Shown here: piece by piece, positions 36,083-45,382 of the stretch
How positions within the stretch are numbered: the stretch's first letter is position 1
Layout: the number at the start of each line of letters is the position of its first letter
Assembly: GCF_000745265.1 (NCBI RefSeq)
Contig: NZ_JQNN01000001.1
Location: 1,736,001-1,800,000 of the forward strand
Direction of reading: 5' to 3'
DNA length: 64,000 bases
Source of the DNA: Massilia sp. 9096
GTDB lineage: Bacteria; Pseudomonadota; Gammaproteobacteria; Burkholderiales; Burkholderiaceae_D
The notes under the pieces: model-generated
What the model was told of the DNA's origin: nothing
The model's input: the letters and a program-made list of their open reading frames with translations, nothing else
Database searches by the model: none
Position numbers and translations under genes: made by a program

Positions 36083-37192
36083 TCAGCGCCCGGCGGTGGC
36101 CAGCAGCGGCAGCCGCGCCGAGGGCCGCATGCGCGGAGCGGCGTCCGACTGGCGGCGCACCAGCTCGAAGGCCATGCGCACCTGCTCGGGGTCGCCGGCG
36201 TCGCCATCGCGCTGGGCGCGCACGCGCCGCACCAGCGATTGCACGGCTTCGCGCGCCATCTCGGCGATCGGCTGGCGCACCGTGGTCAGCTCGGGCCAGA
36301 TGGTGGTGGCCAGTGCAGTGTCGTCGAAGCCCGTGACGGTCAGGTCGCCCGGCACGTCCAGGCCGAGGCGGTGCGCGACGGCCACCGCGGCGGCGGCCAT
36401 GTCGTCGTTGCTGCAGAAAATGGCGGTCGGGCGCTCGGGCAAGCCCAGCAGGTGCTCGGCGGCATCCAGGCCGGAGCGGTAGGTGAACATGCCCTGCACC
36501 ACCAGTTCGGCCGCATCGTCGGCCTTTTTCTCGGCGATCGCGGCGCGGTAGCCGGCCAGGCGGCGCGCGCTGGCGGACTGGTTCGGATGGCCGACCACGA
36601 AGCCGATGCGCTGGTGGCCCAGCGCGATCAGGTGACGCGTCATCGCGTAGGCGGCGTCGAAGTCGTCGATGCTGACCGCGCCGACGCCGGGATCCGGCTG
36701 GCCGCAGGCGACCACCACGGCCGGGATGCCGGCCTCGCGCACGCACGCGAGCACGGCCTGGCTGTCGCACAGGGGGGGCGGCAGGATCACGCCGTCCAGG
36801 CCGTTGCCGATCAGGCGCCGCGCATGGTCCTGCTCATGCTCGCCGGCTTCGCATTTCTCGACGAACAGCTGGACATTGTTCAGGCCCGACTGGTTCAGCA
36901 GGCCGACCAGGAACTCGCTCAGGTAGGCGGCGCTGGGGTTGCTGTACAAGAATCCGACGCGGATCGGCTTGGAGCCGGCCAGGTTGCGCGCTTCCTGATT
37001 GGGCGTGTAGTTGAGCGCGGCGACCGCTTCGGCGACCTTGCGGCGCGTGCTCTCGCGCACCAGGCCCTTGCCGTTCATGACGCGCGACACGGTCATCGCC
37101 GACACGCCGGCCAGCTTGGCGACATCGGCCATCGTCGGCTGGCCGCGCCGTTCCACCTCGTCGTGGAGCGTTTCGACTTTGGCTGTTGACAT
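36083..37192 (-). CDS. LacI/GalR-family transcriptional regulator
   Basis: The 369-residue protein has an N-terminal helix-turn-helix (TMADVAKLAGVSAMTVSRVMNG, first 20 residues from about 20), a hinge ending near residue 78, and a periplasmic-binding-protein-like ligand domain. The start at 37192 is the first ATG; its ribosome site is weak, and a GTG at 37237 is in frame but lies upstream of one operator. It probably represses genes of the locus in the absence of an inducing sugar. It is divergent from GH67-GH10 and next to the GH3-xyl operon; a GCGC-centred site 25 bp upstream of its ATG suggests autoregulation. Which of the two operator classes it binds cannot be read from sequence. Confidence 0.92.
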   Translation of the reverse strand: MSTAKVETLHDEVERRGQPTMADVAKLAGVSAMTVSRVMNGKGLVRESTRRKVAEAVAALNYTPNQEARNLAGSKPIRVGFLYSNPSAAYLSEFLVGLLNQSGLNNVQLFVEKCEAGEHEQDHARRLIGNGLDGVILPPPLCDSQAVLACVREAGIPAVVVACGQPDPGVGAVSIDDFDAAYAMTRHLIALGHQRIGFVVGHPNQSASARRLAGYRAAIAEKKADDAAELVVQGMFTYRSGLDAAEHLLGLPERPTAIFCSNDDMAAAAVAVAHRLGLDVPGDLTVTGFDDTALATTIWPELTTVRQPIAEMAREAVQSLVRRVRAQRDGDAGDPEQVRMAFELVRRQSDAAPRMRPSARLPLLATAGR

Positions 37193-37217
37193 GGCTGGCA
37201 AACCCCCGTGAACCTGT

Positions 37218-37231
37218 TGTTTGCGCAATCT
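37218..37231. promoter_or_regulatory. GCGC-centred LacI-type operator near lacI-type gene
   Basis: TGTTTGCGCAATCT has a perfect left half and two mismatches on the right compared with TGTTTGCGCAAACA. It lies 25 bp upstream of the regulator's ATG. Confidence 0.6.
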
Positions 37232-37293
37232 TAGCACAGTTACATGATTGCAAGTGATCTAAGTCAAACTTCATACGCCACTGTGATAACAGA

Positions 37294-37307
37294 AGAAATC
37301 GGTTTCA
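37294..37307. promoter_or_regulatory. CG-centred LacI-type operator upstream of GH67
   Basis: AGAAATCGGTTTCA matches TGnAAnCGnTTnCA except the first base. It lies 9 bp before the next GCGC-centred site. Confidence 0.55.
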
Positions 37308-37316
37308 GTGCGCAAG

Positions 37317-37330
37317 AGTTTGCGCTAACA
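37317..37330. promoter_or_regulatory. GCGC-centred LacI-type operator upstream of GH67-GH10
   Basis: AGTTTGCGCTAACA has one mismatch in the half-site ends. It is 78 bp upstream of the GH67 start codon. Confidence 0.65.
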
Positions 37331-37408
37331 TTCTTTGGCCGGCTCGTAACGACAAGCACGCCGGCGTATCGACGACAACGATAACGACAACAAGACTTGG
37401 AGACCGAT

Positions 37409-39700
37409 TTGCAGCGATCGTTCACGCGCCTGCATGCGCGCGCCTGCCTGGGGCGCGCCGCCGCGCGCCGCCGCGCCGGCTTTTTGCTCTGCCTTCTGTG
37501 CATGGTCCTGACCGGCATGTTCGCCGCCGCGCCTTCGCAGGCGGCGGACGAGGATGGCTACGACCTGTGGCTGCGCTACCGGCCGCTGCCGGCCGCGCAG
37601 CGCGGTCCCGTCGAGGTCTCCAGCCTAGTGACGCTGGCGCCCGACAGCCCGACCGTGCGCGCCGCCGTCGCCGAACTCCAGCGCGGCCTGCAGGGCATGC
37701 TCGGCCATGCGCCGGCCACCGCCTCCGGTGACGCCAACCTCCGTGCGGGCGGCCTGGTGCTGGCCCACGCCGGGGCGCTGCCGCCCGCGCTCGCCGCCGC
37801 CCTGCCCCCCGATGCGCGCGCGCGCCTGGCCACGCTGGGCCGCGACGGCTACCTGCTCGCACGCGTGCGCGCGGGCACGGGCGCCGGTGCGGGCCAGCTC
37901 ACCCTGATCGCCGGCGGCGCCGGCACCGGCCTGCTGTACGGCAGCTTCGCCTTCCTGCGCGCGCTGCAGACCGGCCTTGCCGCCACGCTGGAGCGCGCCC
38001 CCGTCATCGAGACGCCGCGCCTGCCGCTGCGCATGCTGAACCACTGGGACAACCTGGACCGCACCGTCGAGCGCGGCTACGCCGGCGAATCGATCTGGAA
38101 CTGGTGGGAGCTGCCCGCCATCGTCGACCCGCGCTACGTCGACTATGCGCGCGCCAACGCCTCGCTCGGCATCAACGGCACGGTGCTCGACAACGTCAAC
38201 GCCAAGGCCGAGATCCTCAGCCCGGCCTACCTGGCCAAGGCGGCCGCCGTGGCCAAGGTGCTGCGCCCGTACGGCATGCGCGTGTATCTGGCGGTGCGCT
38301 GGTCGACGCCGCTCGAGCTGCACGAAACCCGCAGCGCCGATCCGCTCGACCCGGAAGTGGCCGCCTGGTGGCGCCGCAAGGCCGACGCGATCTACGCCGC
38401 CATCCCCGACTTCGGCGGCTTCCTGGTCAAGGCCAATTCCGAAGGCCAGCCGGGTCCGCAGGATTACGGGCGCGACCACGCCGACGGCGCCAACATGCTG
38501 GCGCGCGCGCTGGCGCCGCACGGCGGCGTGGTGATCTGGCGCGCCTTCGTCTATGCGCCGCCGGGCCAGGCCAAGGCGGCCGACGATCCCAAGGCGCACG
38601 ACCGCGCCGCCCAGGCCTACGAGCAGTTCAAGCCGCTCGACGACCGGTTCGACGCCAACGTGATCGTACAGGTCAAGAACGGCCCGATCGACTTCCAGCC
38701 GCGCGAGCCGTTCTCGCCGCTGTTCGGCGCGATGCCGGCCACGCCGCTGATGATGGAGTTCCAGGTCACCAAGGAGTACCTGGGCTACGCCACCCACCTG
38801 GTGTATCTCGGCACCCTGTTCCAGGAGACGCTGCGGGCCGACACCCGCGCCGGCGGTCGGGCGATGCCGGTGGCGCGCACGCTGGAAGGGGCGCAGCAAG
38901 GCCGGGTCGGCGGCATCGCCGGCGTCGCCAACATCGGCGCCAGCCGCAACTGGACCGGCTCGACCTTCGACCAGGCCAACTGGTATGCCCTGGGCCGGCT
39001 GGCCTGGGACCCGATGCTGGACGCCGGCGCCATCGCGCGCGAGTGGGCCGCGCAGACCTTCGCGCCGGACGCGCGCATCGTCGAGCCGGTGGTGGCGATG
39101 ATGATGGGCTCGCGCGAAGCCGCGGTCGACTACATGACGCCGCTCGGCCTGCACCACATGATGGGCACCGGCCACCATTACGGACCCGCGCCCTGGGTCG
39201 GCGACCTGGCCCGGGCCGACTGGAACCCGACCTATTATCACCGCGCCGCGCGCGACGGCATCGGCTTCGACCGCACTGCGAGCGGCAGCAACGCCGTGGC
39301 CCAATACGCGCCCGAGCTGGCGCGGCGCCTGCAGGATCCGGCGACCACGCCACCCGAGCTGCTGCTGTGGTTCCACCACCTGCCCTGGGACTACGCGATG
39401 CCATCCGGGCGCACGCTGTGGGCCGAGCTGGTCGCACACTACGACCACGGCGTCGCCCAGGTCGCGCACATGCAGGCGCAGTGGGATGCGTTGAAGCCCC
39501 TGATCGACGCGCGCCGCTGGGAAGATACGGCCCAGCGCCTGGCCCAGCAGCGCGAGGAAGCGCTGTGGTGGCGCGACGCCTGCATCGCCTATTTCAAGAG
39601 CGTGAACGGCCTGGCGCTGCCGCCCGGCACGCGCGCGCCGGCCCATCCGCTCGAGTATTACCAGGCGCTGCGTTTCCCGTACGCGCCCGGCCACGGGTGA
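37409..39700 (+). CDS. Glycoside hydrolase family 67 alpha-glucuronidase, exported
   Basis: Translation probably starts at TTG 37409, 6 nt after GGAG; no ATG precedes the signal peptide. The 763-residue product has a signal peptide ending near AQAAD (residue 46). GH67 marks are LRMLNHWDNLDRTVERGYAGES (first 20 from 207), the catalytic acid Glu345 in LVKANSEGQPGPQDYG, and QVKNGPIDFQPREPFSPLFG with the following MEFQVTKEYLG. The enzyme removes 4-O-methyl-glucuronic acid from the non-reducing end of xylooligosaccharides. GH10 follows 69 bp downstream, a common pairing for glucuronoxylan breakdown. Confidence 0.94.
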   Translation: MQRSFTRLHARACLGRAAARRRAGFLLCLLCMVLTGMFAAAPSQAADEDGYDLWLRYRPLPAAQRGPVEVSSLVTLAPDSPTVRAAVAELQRGLQGMLGHAPATASGDANLRAGGLVLAHAGALPPALAAALPPDARARLATLGRDGYLLARVRAGTGAGAGQLTLIAGGAGTGLLYGSFAFLRALQTGLAATLERAPVIETPRLPLRMLNHWDNLDRTVERGYAGESIWNWWELPAIVDPRYVDYARANASLGINGTVLDNVNAKAEILSPAYLAKAAAVAKVLRPYGMRVYLAVRWSTPLELHETRSADPLDPEVAAWWRRKADAIYAAIPDFGGFLVKANSEGQPGPQDYGRDHADGANMLARALAPHGGVVIWRAFVYAPPGQAKAADDPKAHDRAAQAYEQFKPLDDRFDANVIVQVKNGPIDFQPREPFSPLFGAMPATPLMMEFQVTKEYLGYATHLVYLGTLFQETLRADTRAGGRAMPVARTLEGAQQGRVGGIAGVANIGASRNWTGSTFDQANWYALGRLAWDPMLDAGAIAREWAAQTFAPDARIVEPVVAMMMGSREAAVDYMTPLGLHHMMGTGHHYGPAPWVGDLARADWNPTYYHRAARDGIGFDRTASGSNAVAQYAPELARRLQDPATTPPELLLWFHHLPWDYAMPSGRTLWAELVAHYDHGVAQVAHMQAQWDALKPLIDARRWEDTAQRLAQQREEALWWRDACIAYFKSVNGLALPPGTRAPAHPLEYYQALRFPYAPGHG

Positions 39701-39769
39701 CCCTGCCCCCGGCGCATCCTTGAGCGCATCACCACCACGATAACAACGCTTCAACCACGGAGAACGAGA

Positions 39770-40909
39770 ATGACCACACGACGCACCATGCTCGGCGCCC
39801 TCGTCGGCGCCGCCCTGCTGCCTACCGCCTTGCGCCCACTGCCGGCGTTTGCCGCCGGCGCGCCGGAACCGCTCAAGGACATCGCACGTCGCAAGGGCAT
39901 GCGCTTCGGCACCGCGATCGGCTCCGGTCCTACCGAGTTCGGCAATCCGGCCTACCGCGCCCTGGTCGAACGCGAGTGCGGCCTGATCGTGGCCACGAAC
40001 GAGATGAAATGGCAAGCCATCGAGCCGTCCAAAGGGCAGCTGCAGTTCAAGGCCGCCGACACGCTGCTCGCCTGGGCCAACGAACACGGTATCGCGATGC
40101 GCGGCCATAACCTGTTCTGGCAGCCAGAGAAGTGGCTGCCGCACTGGGTGGTGCAGGAGAAATTCGGCGCCAATGTGCGTCAGGGCGTGGAGCGCCTGAT
40201 GCGCGAGCACGTACGCGCCGAGTGCGAGCACTTCGGCAAGGCGATCGCCAGCTGGGACGTCATGAACGAAGCGGTCGACCCGGCCGACGGCAAGCTGCGC
40301 CAGAACCCGTTGACGCGCCCGTTCGGCACCCCGGTCGAACAGATCGACCTCGCCTTCCGCCTGGCCAAGGAATATGCCCCGCACGCCCAGCTGGTCTACA
40401 ACGACTACATGCGCGGCGACGAAGGCAGCGCCAAGCACCGCGCCGGCGTGCTGCAGCTGCTGGCCGACCTGAAAAAGCGCGGCACCCCGGTCGACGCACT
40501 CGGCCTGCAGAGCCACATCGGTTCCTGGGACGAGAGCCAGGACCGCGGCAAGGCCGACCTGCTCGAATGGCGCAAGTTCCTCGACGAAGTGAGCGGCATG
40601 GGTTACGACCTCCTGATCACGGAGCTCGACGTCAACGACCGCCGCCTGCCGGCCGACATCGCCAAGCGCGACGCCGGCGTGGCCGCCGCCTGCCGCGACT
40701 ACCTCGACGTCTGCCTGTCCTTCCCGCGCCTGCGCGACGTCCTGGTGTGGGGCATGTCGGACGACATCAGCTGGCTGCAGACCTGGGACGAAGCGCCGCG
40801 CAAGGACGGCTTGCCGATGCGCCCCTGCCCGTACGACGCCAAGCTGCAAGCCAAGCCGATGCGCCAAGCGATCGCCGACGCCATCAACGCCGCGCCGGCG
40901 CGCGCTTGA
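39770..40909 (+). CDS. Glycoside hydrolase family 10 endo-1,4-beta-xylanase, exported
   Basis: This 379-residue xylanase has an N-terminal signal (MTTRRTMLGALVGAALL, possibly Tat) and a single GH10 barrel. The acid/base Glu167 is in WDVMNEAV and the nucleophile Glu285 in LLITELDVND; the RGHNLFWQ motif (111-118) is also typical. It cleaves xylan or long xylooligosaccharides with retention. There is no carbohydrate-binding module, so it may act on oligosaccharides after import. It forms an operon with GH67 and is convergent with GH115. Confidence 0.95.
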   Translation: MTTRRTMLGALVGAALLPTALRPLPAFAAGAPEPLKDIARRKGMRFGTAIGSGPTEFGNPAYRALVERECGLIVATNEMKWQAIEPSKGQLQFKAADTLLAWANEHGIAMRGHNLFWQPEKWLPHWVVQEKFGANVRQGVERLMREHVRAECEHFGKAIASWDVMNEAVDPADGKLRQNPLTRPFGTPVEQIDLAFRLAKEYAPHAQLVYNDYMRGDEGSAKHRAGVLQLLADLKKRGTPVDALGLQSHIGSWDESQDRGKADLLEWRKFLDEVSGMGYDLLITELDVNDRRLPADIAKRDAGVAAACRDYLDVCLSFPRLRDVLVWGMSDDISWLQTWDEAPRKDGLPMRPCPYDAKLQAKPMRQAIADAINAAPARA

Positions 40910-40984
40910 GCCGGTCACCCGCGTCTGCCGTGCGGCGGGGCGGCCTCGTCCAGCCGGGCGCCTGAGCCGCGCGCCCTCGACGCG

Positions 40985-43930
40985 TCACGGCAGGCGCGGA
41001 CTCTCCGGCGGCCCCAGGTAGCTCGGCTGCAGGCCGCCGGCGTCGATCACCAGGCGCTCCAGCACCAGGGCCGGGTCGAGCGCCCAGAACTTCAGGGTGT
41101 GGCGGCCCGCTCTCGCCACCGCATGCTCGCTGGTAAAGCGCGCCACGCCATCCGAGACGATCTTTTCCCAGTGCCCGTTCGAACCGTCCGCGTGCACGTC
41201 GACCACGACCGGGGCCGCATCGTCGATCGAGACCGCGTACCGGAAGCCCGGGCCGGGACGGAACTTGAGCGTCGGCGCCAGCGTCGCCTCGACCTTCAAT
41301 TTGCCTGGCTCCGCCAGCCAGACCTCGTACTCGAGCCGCATCGCATCGGCCAACGTCGCCGGCGGCGCGGTCGAGGGCAGCGTCGTCATGCCCGACAGCG
41401 TGGCGCCGAAGCCGGGCACGCGCAGCCACGCGCGTCCCGCCGGCGCGAGCGCGCGCGCGTAGTGCTCGGCTTCGATGGCGACCACGCCGCCGGTCTCGAC
41501 GAAGCCGTGTACATCATCGGTGCGCAGGCCCGCATGGCGCAGCGGCACCTCGACCACGGCGCTGGCGCCGTCGGCGCCGCTGACGGTCACGTGCGCCGAT
41601 AGCGCGCCCGCCGGCACGCGCGCCCAATCGACGTCGACCGCGATGCGCTGCTCCAGCGCGACCGTCCCGCCGGCGGCGCCGAGCTTGACCCACGGCTGGT
41701 CGGCGCGCGCCGTGAAGCGCAGCGGCGCACGGCCACGGTTGAACACCTCGATGAAGCGCGGTCCCTTGGCCAGCGCTTCGAAAGCCGGCAAGGCCAGCGC
41801 CGGCGCTGCCGGGAAAACCGCTGTACCGCCCTCGACCGCCACCCCGAGTCCGGCCTGCGCCGGCAGATCGATCTCGCTCACCTGCGGCATCAGGTTGGTC
41901 GCGGGGTCCTTCCAGCTGGTATAGCCGATGTGGGTCTGGGCCATCATGTGCTTCCACTTGCCGCCCGCCGCCGCCTCGTACCGGCGCGCCAGCGCGGCGT
42001 CCTGCGCGAACAGCGCGCGCGCCTGCGCCGCCAGCGCGTTGGTGCCGGCCCGTCCCTGGGCCGCGTGCAGGCGGTTGCGCTGCACCGTCAGGTACAGCTG
42101 GTTGACCGTGTTGGCCGCGTCGACCGGATATTGCACCAGCTCGAAGAAGGCGTCGCGCTGCGCCGGCGGCAAGCGGGGCGCCAAGGCGCGCGCGCGCTCG
42201 GCCAGCGCCTGCCACTCGAGCCCGACGCGCTCGGCCTCGCGGTAGTGCTCGATGCTGAAGGTGCCCGGCTCGAGCTGCTCGGGCTTGCGCCGCCCGTTCA
42301 AGCGCGTGTAACCCTCGACCAGCGCCGCGATCTCGCCGGCGTGCGCCGCGCCGAAGTCGCGCGTCGCCCAGAGTCTCAGGTAGTCGGGCAGGCGCTCGGC
42401 CGGCCAGGCCTGCGGGTTCCAGGCATACGACAGGAAGAACTCGATCGGCACTTCCATCGGCTTGAGGTCGCCGACGTTGACGATCCACAGCCGGTCGGCG
42501 CCATAGCTCGCGGCCAGGTGCATCTGCTCCCAGACCTTGGGCAGCGGCGTCACGTTGATCCATTTATAGGAGCGCGGCCCGCCGACGTAATCGAAGTGGT
42601 AATAGATGCCGGCTCCGCCGGAGCGCTTGCGCTCTTCAGGCGTGGGCAGGCGGCGGATATTGCCCCAGTTGTCGTCGCACCAGAGCAGCAGCACGTCGTC
42701 GGGCACGCGCATGCCCTTCTCGTAGTAATCCTGGACTTCCTTGTACAGCGCCCACATCTGCGGCGCGCCGCCGGCCGGGCGCGAGGCCGGATTGGCCGTG
42801 GGCCTGGCGGTGTCGAGAGCGATCAGGGTGCGCTGGTCGGCCACGATCCGCTGCAGCAGGGCCACGTTGGATTCTTCGGACATCGGCTCGTCGCCGTCGC
42901 CGCGCATGCCGATCGTGATCACCTTTTCGAAGTCGTGGCTGCGCGCCAGGCCCTGCTGCCAGAACTCGCGCAGCACGGCCGCGTTCTTGCCGTAGTCCCA
43001 CGGGCCCTTGCCGTACCTGGCCCATTCGGCATGCGCGCGCATCAGCGGCTCGTGGTGCGAGGTGCCGATGACGACACCCATCTCCTGGGCCAGGCGGCCG
43101 TTTTCCGCGTCATCATCATAAAAGGCGTTGCCCCACATCGCCGGCCACAGGTAATTGCCGCGCAGGCGCAGGATCAGCTCGAACACCTTTTCGTAGAAGC
43201 GGTGGTTGAAGCCCCCGAACGTGTCCTTGGCAAAGCCGGACAGCGCCGGCGCCTCGTCGTTCAGGAAGATGCCGCGGTACTGCACGACCGGCGCATCCTG
43301 CACGCGCGCATCGTTCGCAAGCGCCAGCACCTCGTGGTGCGCGGGCGGGACGTCGGCCCACCAGTGCCAGGGCGAGACGCCGATCTGCTCCGACAGCGTG
43401 TACATGCCATACACCGTGCCGCGCCGGTCGCTGCCGACAATCACCAGCGCCTGCGCCACCCCGGGCAACGGATTGCGCACCACCTGGATCAGGTAGCCTT
43501 CCCATTTGCCGCGCAGCGTCGACACGTCGATGCGGCCCTCGCGCGCGAGGCGGTCGATGAGCGGGCTGCTGCCCAGCGTGCCGACCAGCACCAGGTCGCC
43601 CTGGCCGGCCGCAGGCGTCGCGGCGGTCCCCGGCAGTTCCGACAGCAGCGCGGGCCGCGCGCCCGAGACCCGCTCGATATCGTCGCGCAGGCTGGCGGCG
43701 GCGTGCTTGACCGCCGGGTCCTCGGCGGCATCGACGAGCAGGCGCGCGGCGGCGCCGTTGCGCGCCAGCGTCACCGCGCCGGGGGCGAGGTCGAAGCGCA
43801 CCACCGGGCGTTCGCCGAGGGCCAGGGCCGGTACGGCGGCCAGCGTGGAGCAGACGGCCAGCGCGGCGCATGCCAGCGCACGCCGCAACGGGACCTGGCG
43901 GCGCGCTCGCCGCAGCGGAAGGTGGCTCAC
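40985..43930 (-). CDS. Glycoside hydrolase family 115 alpha-glucuronidase, exported
   Basis: The 981-residue protein has a signal peptide (to about residue 38) and the full-length multi-domain layout of GH115, with the YRGIFLNDEAP motif (218-228), LRGNYLWPAMWGNAFYDDD and DVLLLWCDDNWGNIRRLP, then a C-terminal beta-rich domain. Unlike GH67, GH115 enzymes remove glucuronic acid from internal xylose residues of polymeric xylan. Both types in one locus widen the range of glucuronoxylan fragments that can be trimmed. The gene starts 15 bp after the GDSL lipoprotein stop. Confidence 0.93.
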   Translation of the reverse strand: MSHLPLRRARRQVPLRRALACAALAVCSTLAAVPALALGERPVVRFDLAPGAVTLARNGAAARLLVDAAEDPAVKHAAASLRDDIERVSGARPALLSELPGTAATPAAGQGDLVLVGTLGSSPLIDRLAREGRIDVSTLRGKWEGYLIQVVRNPLPGVAQALVIVGSDRRGTVYGMYTLSEQIGVSPWHWWADVPPAHHEVLALANDARVQDAPVVQYRGIFLNDEAPALSGFAKDTFGGFNHRFYEKVFELILRLRGNYLWPAMWGNAFYDDDAENGRLAQEMGVVIGTSHHEPLMRAHAEWARYGKGPWDYGKNAAVLREFWQQGLARSHDFEKVITIGMRGDGDEPMSEESNVALLQRIVADQRTLIALDTARPTANPASRPAGGAPQMWALYKEVQDYYEKGMRVPDDVLLLWCDDNWGNIRRLPTPEERKRSGGAGIYYHFDYVGGPRSYKWINVTPLPKVWEQMHLAASYGADRLWIVNVGDLKPMEVPIEFFLSYAWNPQAWPAERLPDYLRLWATRDFGAAHAGEIAALVEGYTRLNGRRKPEQLEPGTFSIEHYREAERVGLEWQALAERARALAPRLPPAQRDAFFELVQYPVDAANTVNQLYLTVQRNRLHAAQGRAGTNALAAQARALFAQDAALARRYEAAAGGKWKHMMAQTHIGYTSWKDPATNLMPQVSEIDLPAQAGLGVAVEGGTAVFPAAPALALPAFEALAKGPRFIEVFNRGRAPLRFTARADQPWVKLGAAGGTVALEQRIAVDVDWARVPAGALSAHVTVSGADGASAVVEVPLRHAGLRTDDVHGFVETGGVVAIEAEHYARALAPAGRAWLRVPGFGATLSGMTTLPSTAPPATLADAMRLEYEVWLAEPGKLKVEATLAPTLKFRPGPGFRYAVSIDDAAPVVVDVHADGSNGHWEKIVSDGVARFTSEHAVARAGRHTLKFWALDPALVLERLVIDAGGLQPSYLGPPESPRLP

Positions 43931-43945
43931 TGTTGTCCTTCGCGG

Positions 43946-45238
43946 TCAGCGCGCGTACTTGCAGCGCATGAGCAGTTCGAGCGGCACCGCCTGCGCCATC
44001 GCCGCGTAGCCGGCCTTGTTCGGGTGCAGGCCGTCGTTGTCGTATTCCTTTTTCAGGTAGCTCGGCCGGGCCGGGTCGCGCAGCGCGGCGTCGAAGTCGG
44101 CCACGCCGTCGAACACGCCGGACTCGCGCACGAAGCGGTTGTAGGCCAGGCGGTCGGCTTCGTTCTCGGGGCCGGGCGCGTAATAGGCGCTGCCCGAATA
44201 CGGCGTGATGGTGCCGCCGATCACGCACACGCCGCGCGCGTGCGCCTGGGCGACCAGCTGGCGCTGCGCCTGTTCCATGTCGGGCACCAGCTGCGCGCGA
44301 TACGCGGGGGTGTCTTCCTTGTTCCGATGCGGGATGCCGAAGTCGTTCACGCCGATCATCACGATCGCATGGCTCACGCCGGCGCGATCGAGCACGTCGC
44401 GCTCGAACCGCGACACCATGTTCGGCCCCAGGCCGTCGCGCAGCAGGCGTCCGCCGCCGATGCCGGCATTGACCACGCCGACCTCGCCCATGCCCTGCGT
44501 GCGCAGGCGCGTGGCGAGGCCGTCGGTCCAGCGCGTGTTGGTGTCGGTCGCGACGCCGTAGCCGTCGGTGATCGAGTCGCCGATCGCCACCACCGCGCGC
44601 GCCGGTGGCGCGGCCTGCACGTCGACTTCGGCGATCTGGTACCAGCGCGAGAACGTCGCCGCGCCCGGCAGGTCGGCGTCCATCACGTGCCGGCCCGCGG
44701 CCACGTAGCTGGTCGCGCGCGAACCGGGATGGCTGGTCTGGCGCGAGGGCTCGCTCGGGAAGTGCAGCGACAGCGCCAGGTCGGCGCCGGCCGGCACCGC
44801 CAGGTCGACCGGATCGCTCAGGTACTCGGCGCCGCCCGGGATGGTGACGCTGGCGCTGCCCCCGAAACGCAAGGGCCGCAAGCTGCCCGGGTCGAGCGCG
44901 GCGCTGCCCGGGCCTTTCGAGACGGCGATGCTGGCCGCATCGATCACCAGCGGCGTCACGCCCATCGCATTGCTCAGCTTGACCCGCACCCGGCCGCCCG
45001 CGGTCGACACCCGCACCACCTGGCGCAGCGTGGCGTCGCGCCACTGGGCCGGGGCCAGCTCCTCCTGGGCGCCGGGCACCATCTGCGCGGCGCCCCAGGT
45101 GGCCACCCAGTGTTCGCCGGCGCCGCCGCCGCCCGAAGGGGAAGCAGCCGTGCTGGCGCAACCGGACAGGGAAAGGGCCGCCAGTGCGGTCGCCAGGGCG
45201 GCCGCCAGCGCGCTCGCTGGTATCGAGGTACGCGTCAT
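43946..45238 (-). CDS. GDSL/SGNH-family esterase lipoprotein
   Basis: The 430-residue product starts after CGGAGAC and has a lipobox ALSLSGC with Cys27, predicting a membrane-anchored lipoprotein. A beta-rich domain (about 45-205) precedes the SGNH hydrolase domain, with AIGDSITDGYG (Ser222), the Gly block near 250 (NAGIGGG), GVNDFG and DGLHPNKAGY with the C-terminal Asp/His pair. It probably deacetylates xylan or related oligosaccharides at the envelope; lipase activity is an alternative. It heads an operon with GH115 and is divergent from glucarate dehydratase across a shared operator. Confidence 0.88.
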   Translation of the reverse strand: MTRTSIPASALAAALATALAALSLSGCASTAASPSGGGGAGEHWVATWGAAQMVPGAQEELAPAQWRDATLRQVVRVSTAGGRVRVKLSNAMGVTPLVIDAASIAVSKGPGSAALDPGSLRPLRFGGSASVTIPGGAEYLSDPVDLAVPAGADLALSLHFPSEPSRQTSHPGSRATSYVAAGRHVMDADLPGAATFSRWYQIAEVDVQAAPPARAVVAIGDSITDGYGVATDTNTRWTDGLATRLRTQGMGEVGVVNAGIGGGRLLRDGLGPNMVSRFERDVLDRAGVSHAIVMIGVNDFGIPHRNKEDTPAYRAQLVPDMEQAQRQLVAQAHARGVCVIGGTITPYSGSAYYAPGPENEADRLAYNRFVRESGVFDGVADFDAALRDPARPSYLKKEYDNDGLHPNKAGYAAMAQAVPLELLMRCKYAR

Positions 45239-45304
45239 CTTGTCTCCGTTATGGTGGTGTGCGGAACGATTTGACGACAGCGCCCGCTTCCCGCACACTC
45301 GTTA

Positions 45305-45318
45305 TGTTTGCGCAATCA
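45305..45318. promoter_or_regulatory. GCGC-centred LacI-type operator between GDSL-GH115 and gudD
   Basis: TGTTTGCGCAATCA has one mismatch to the perfect palindrome at 4595. It lies 66 bp from the GDSL start codon and 64 bp from that of the dehydratase, placed to control both. Confidence 0.7.
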
Positions 45319-45382
45319 TTCTAATTTATAAAAATATTAAGGGCAATCGCGCGATCGCCGCGTAGCCCGATGGAGATAAACG

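Noticed and set aside
37625..40918. Very long minus-strand open frame (1,097 codons) opposite GH67 and GH10
   Set aside because: Both plus-strand genes have complete catalytic motifs; the opposite frame has only repetitive Arg/Val/Ala/Gly/Gln composition and no domain.
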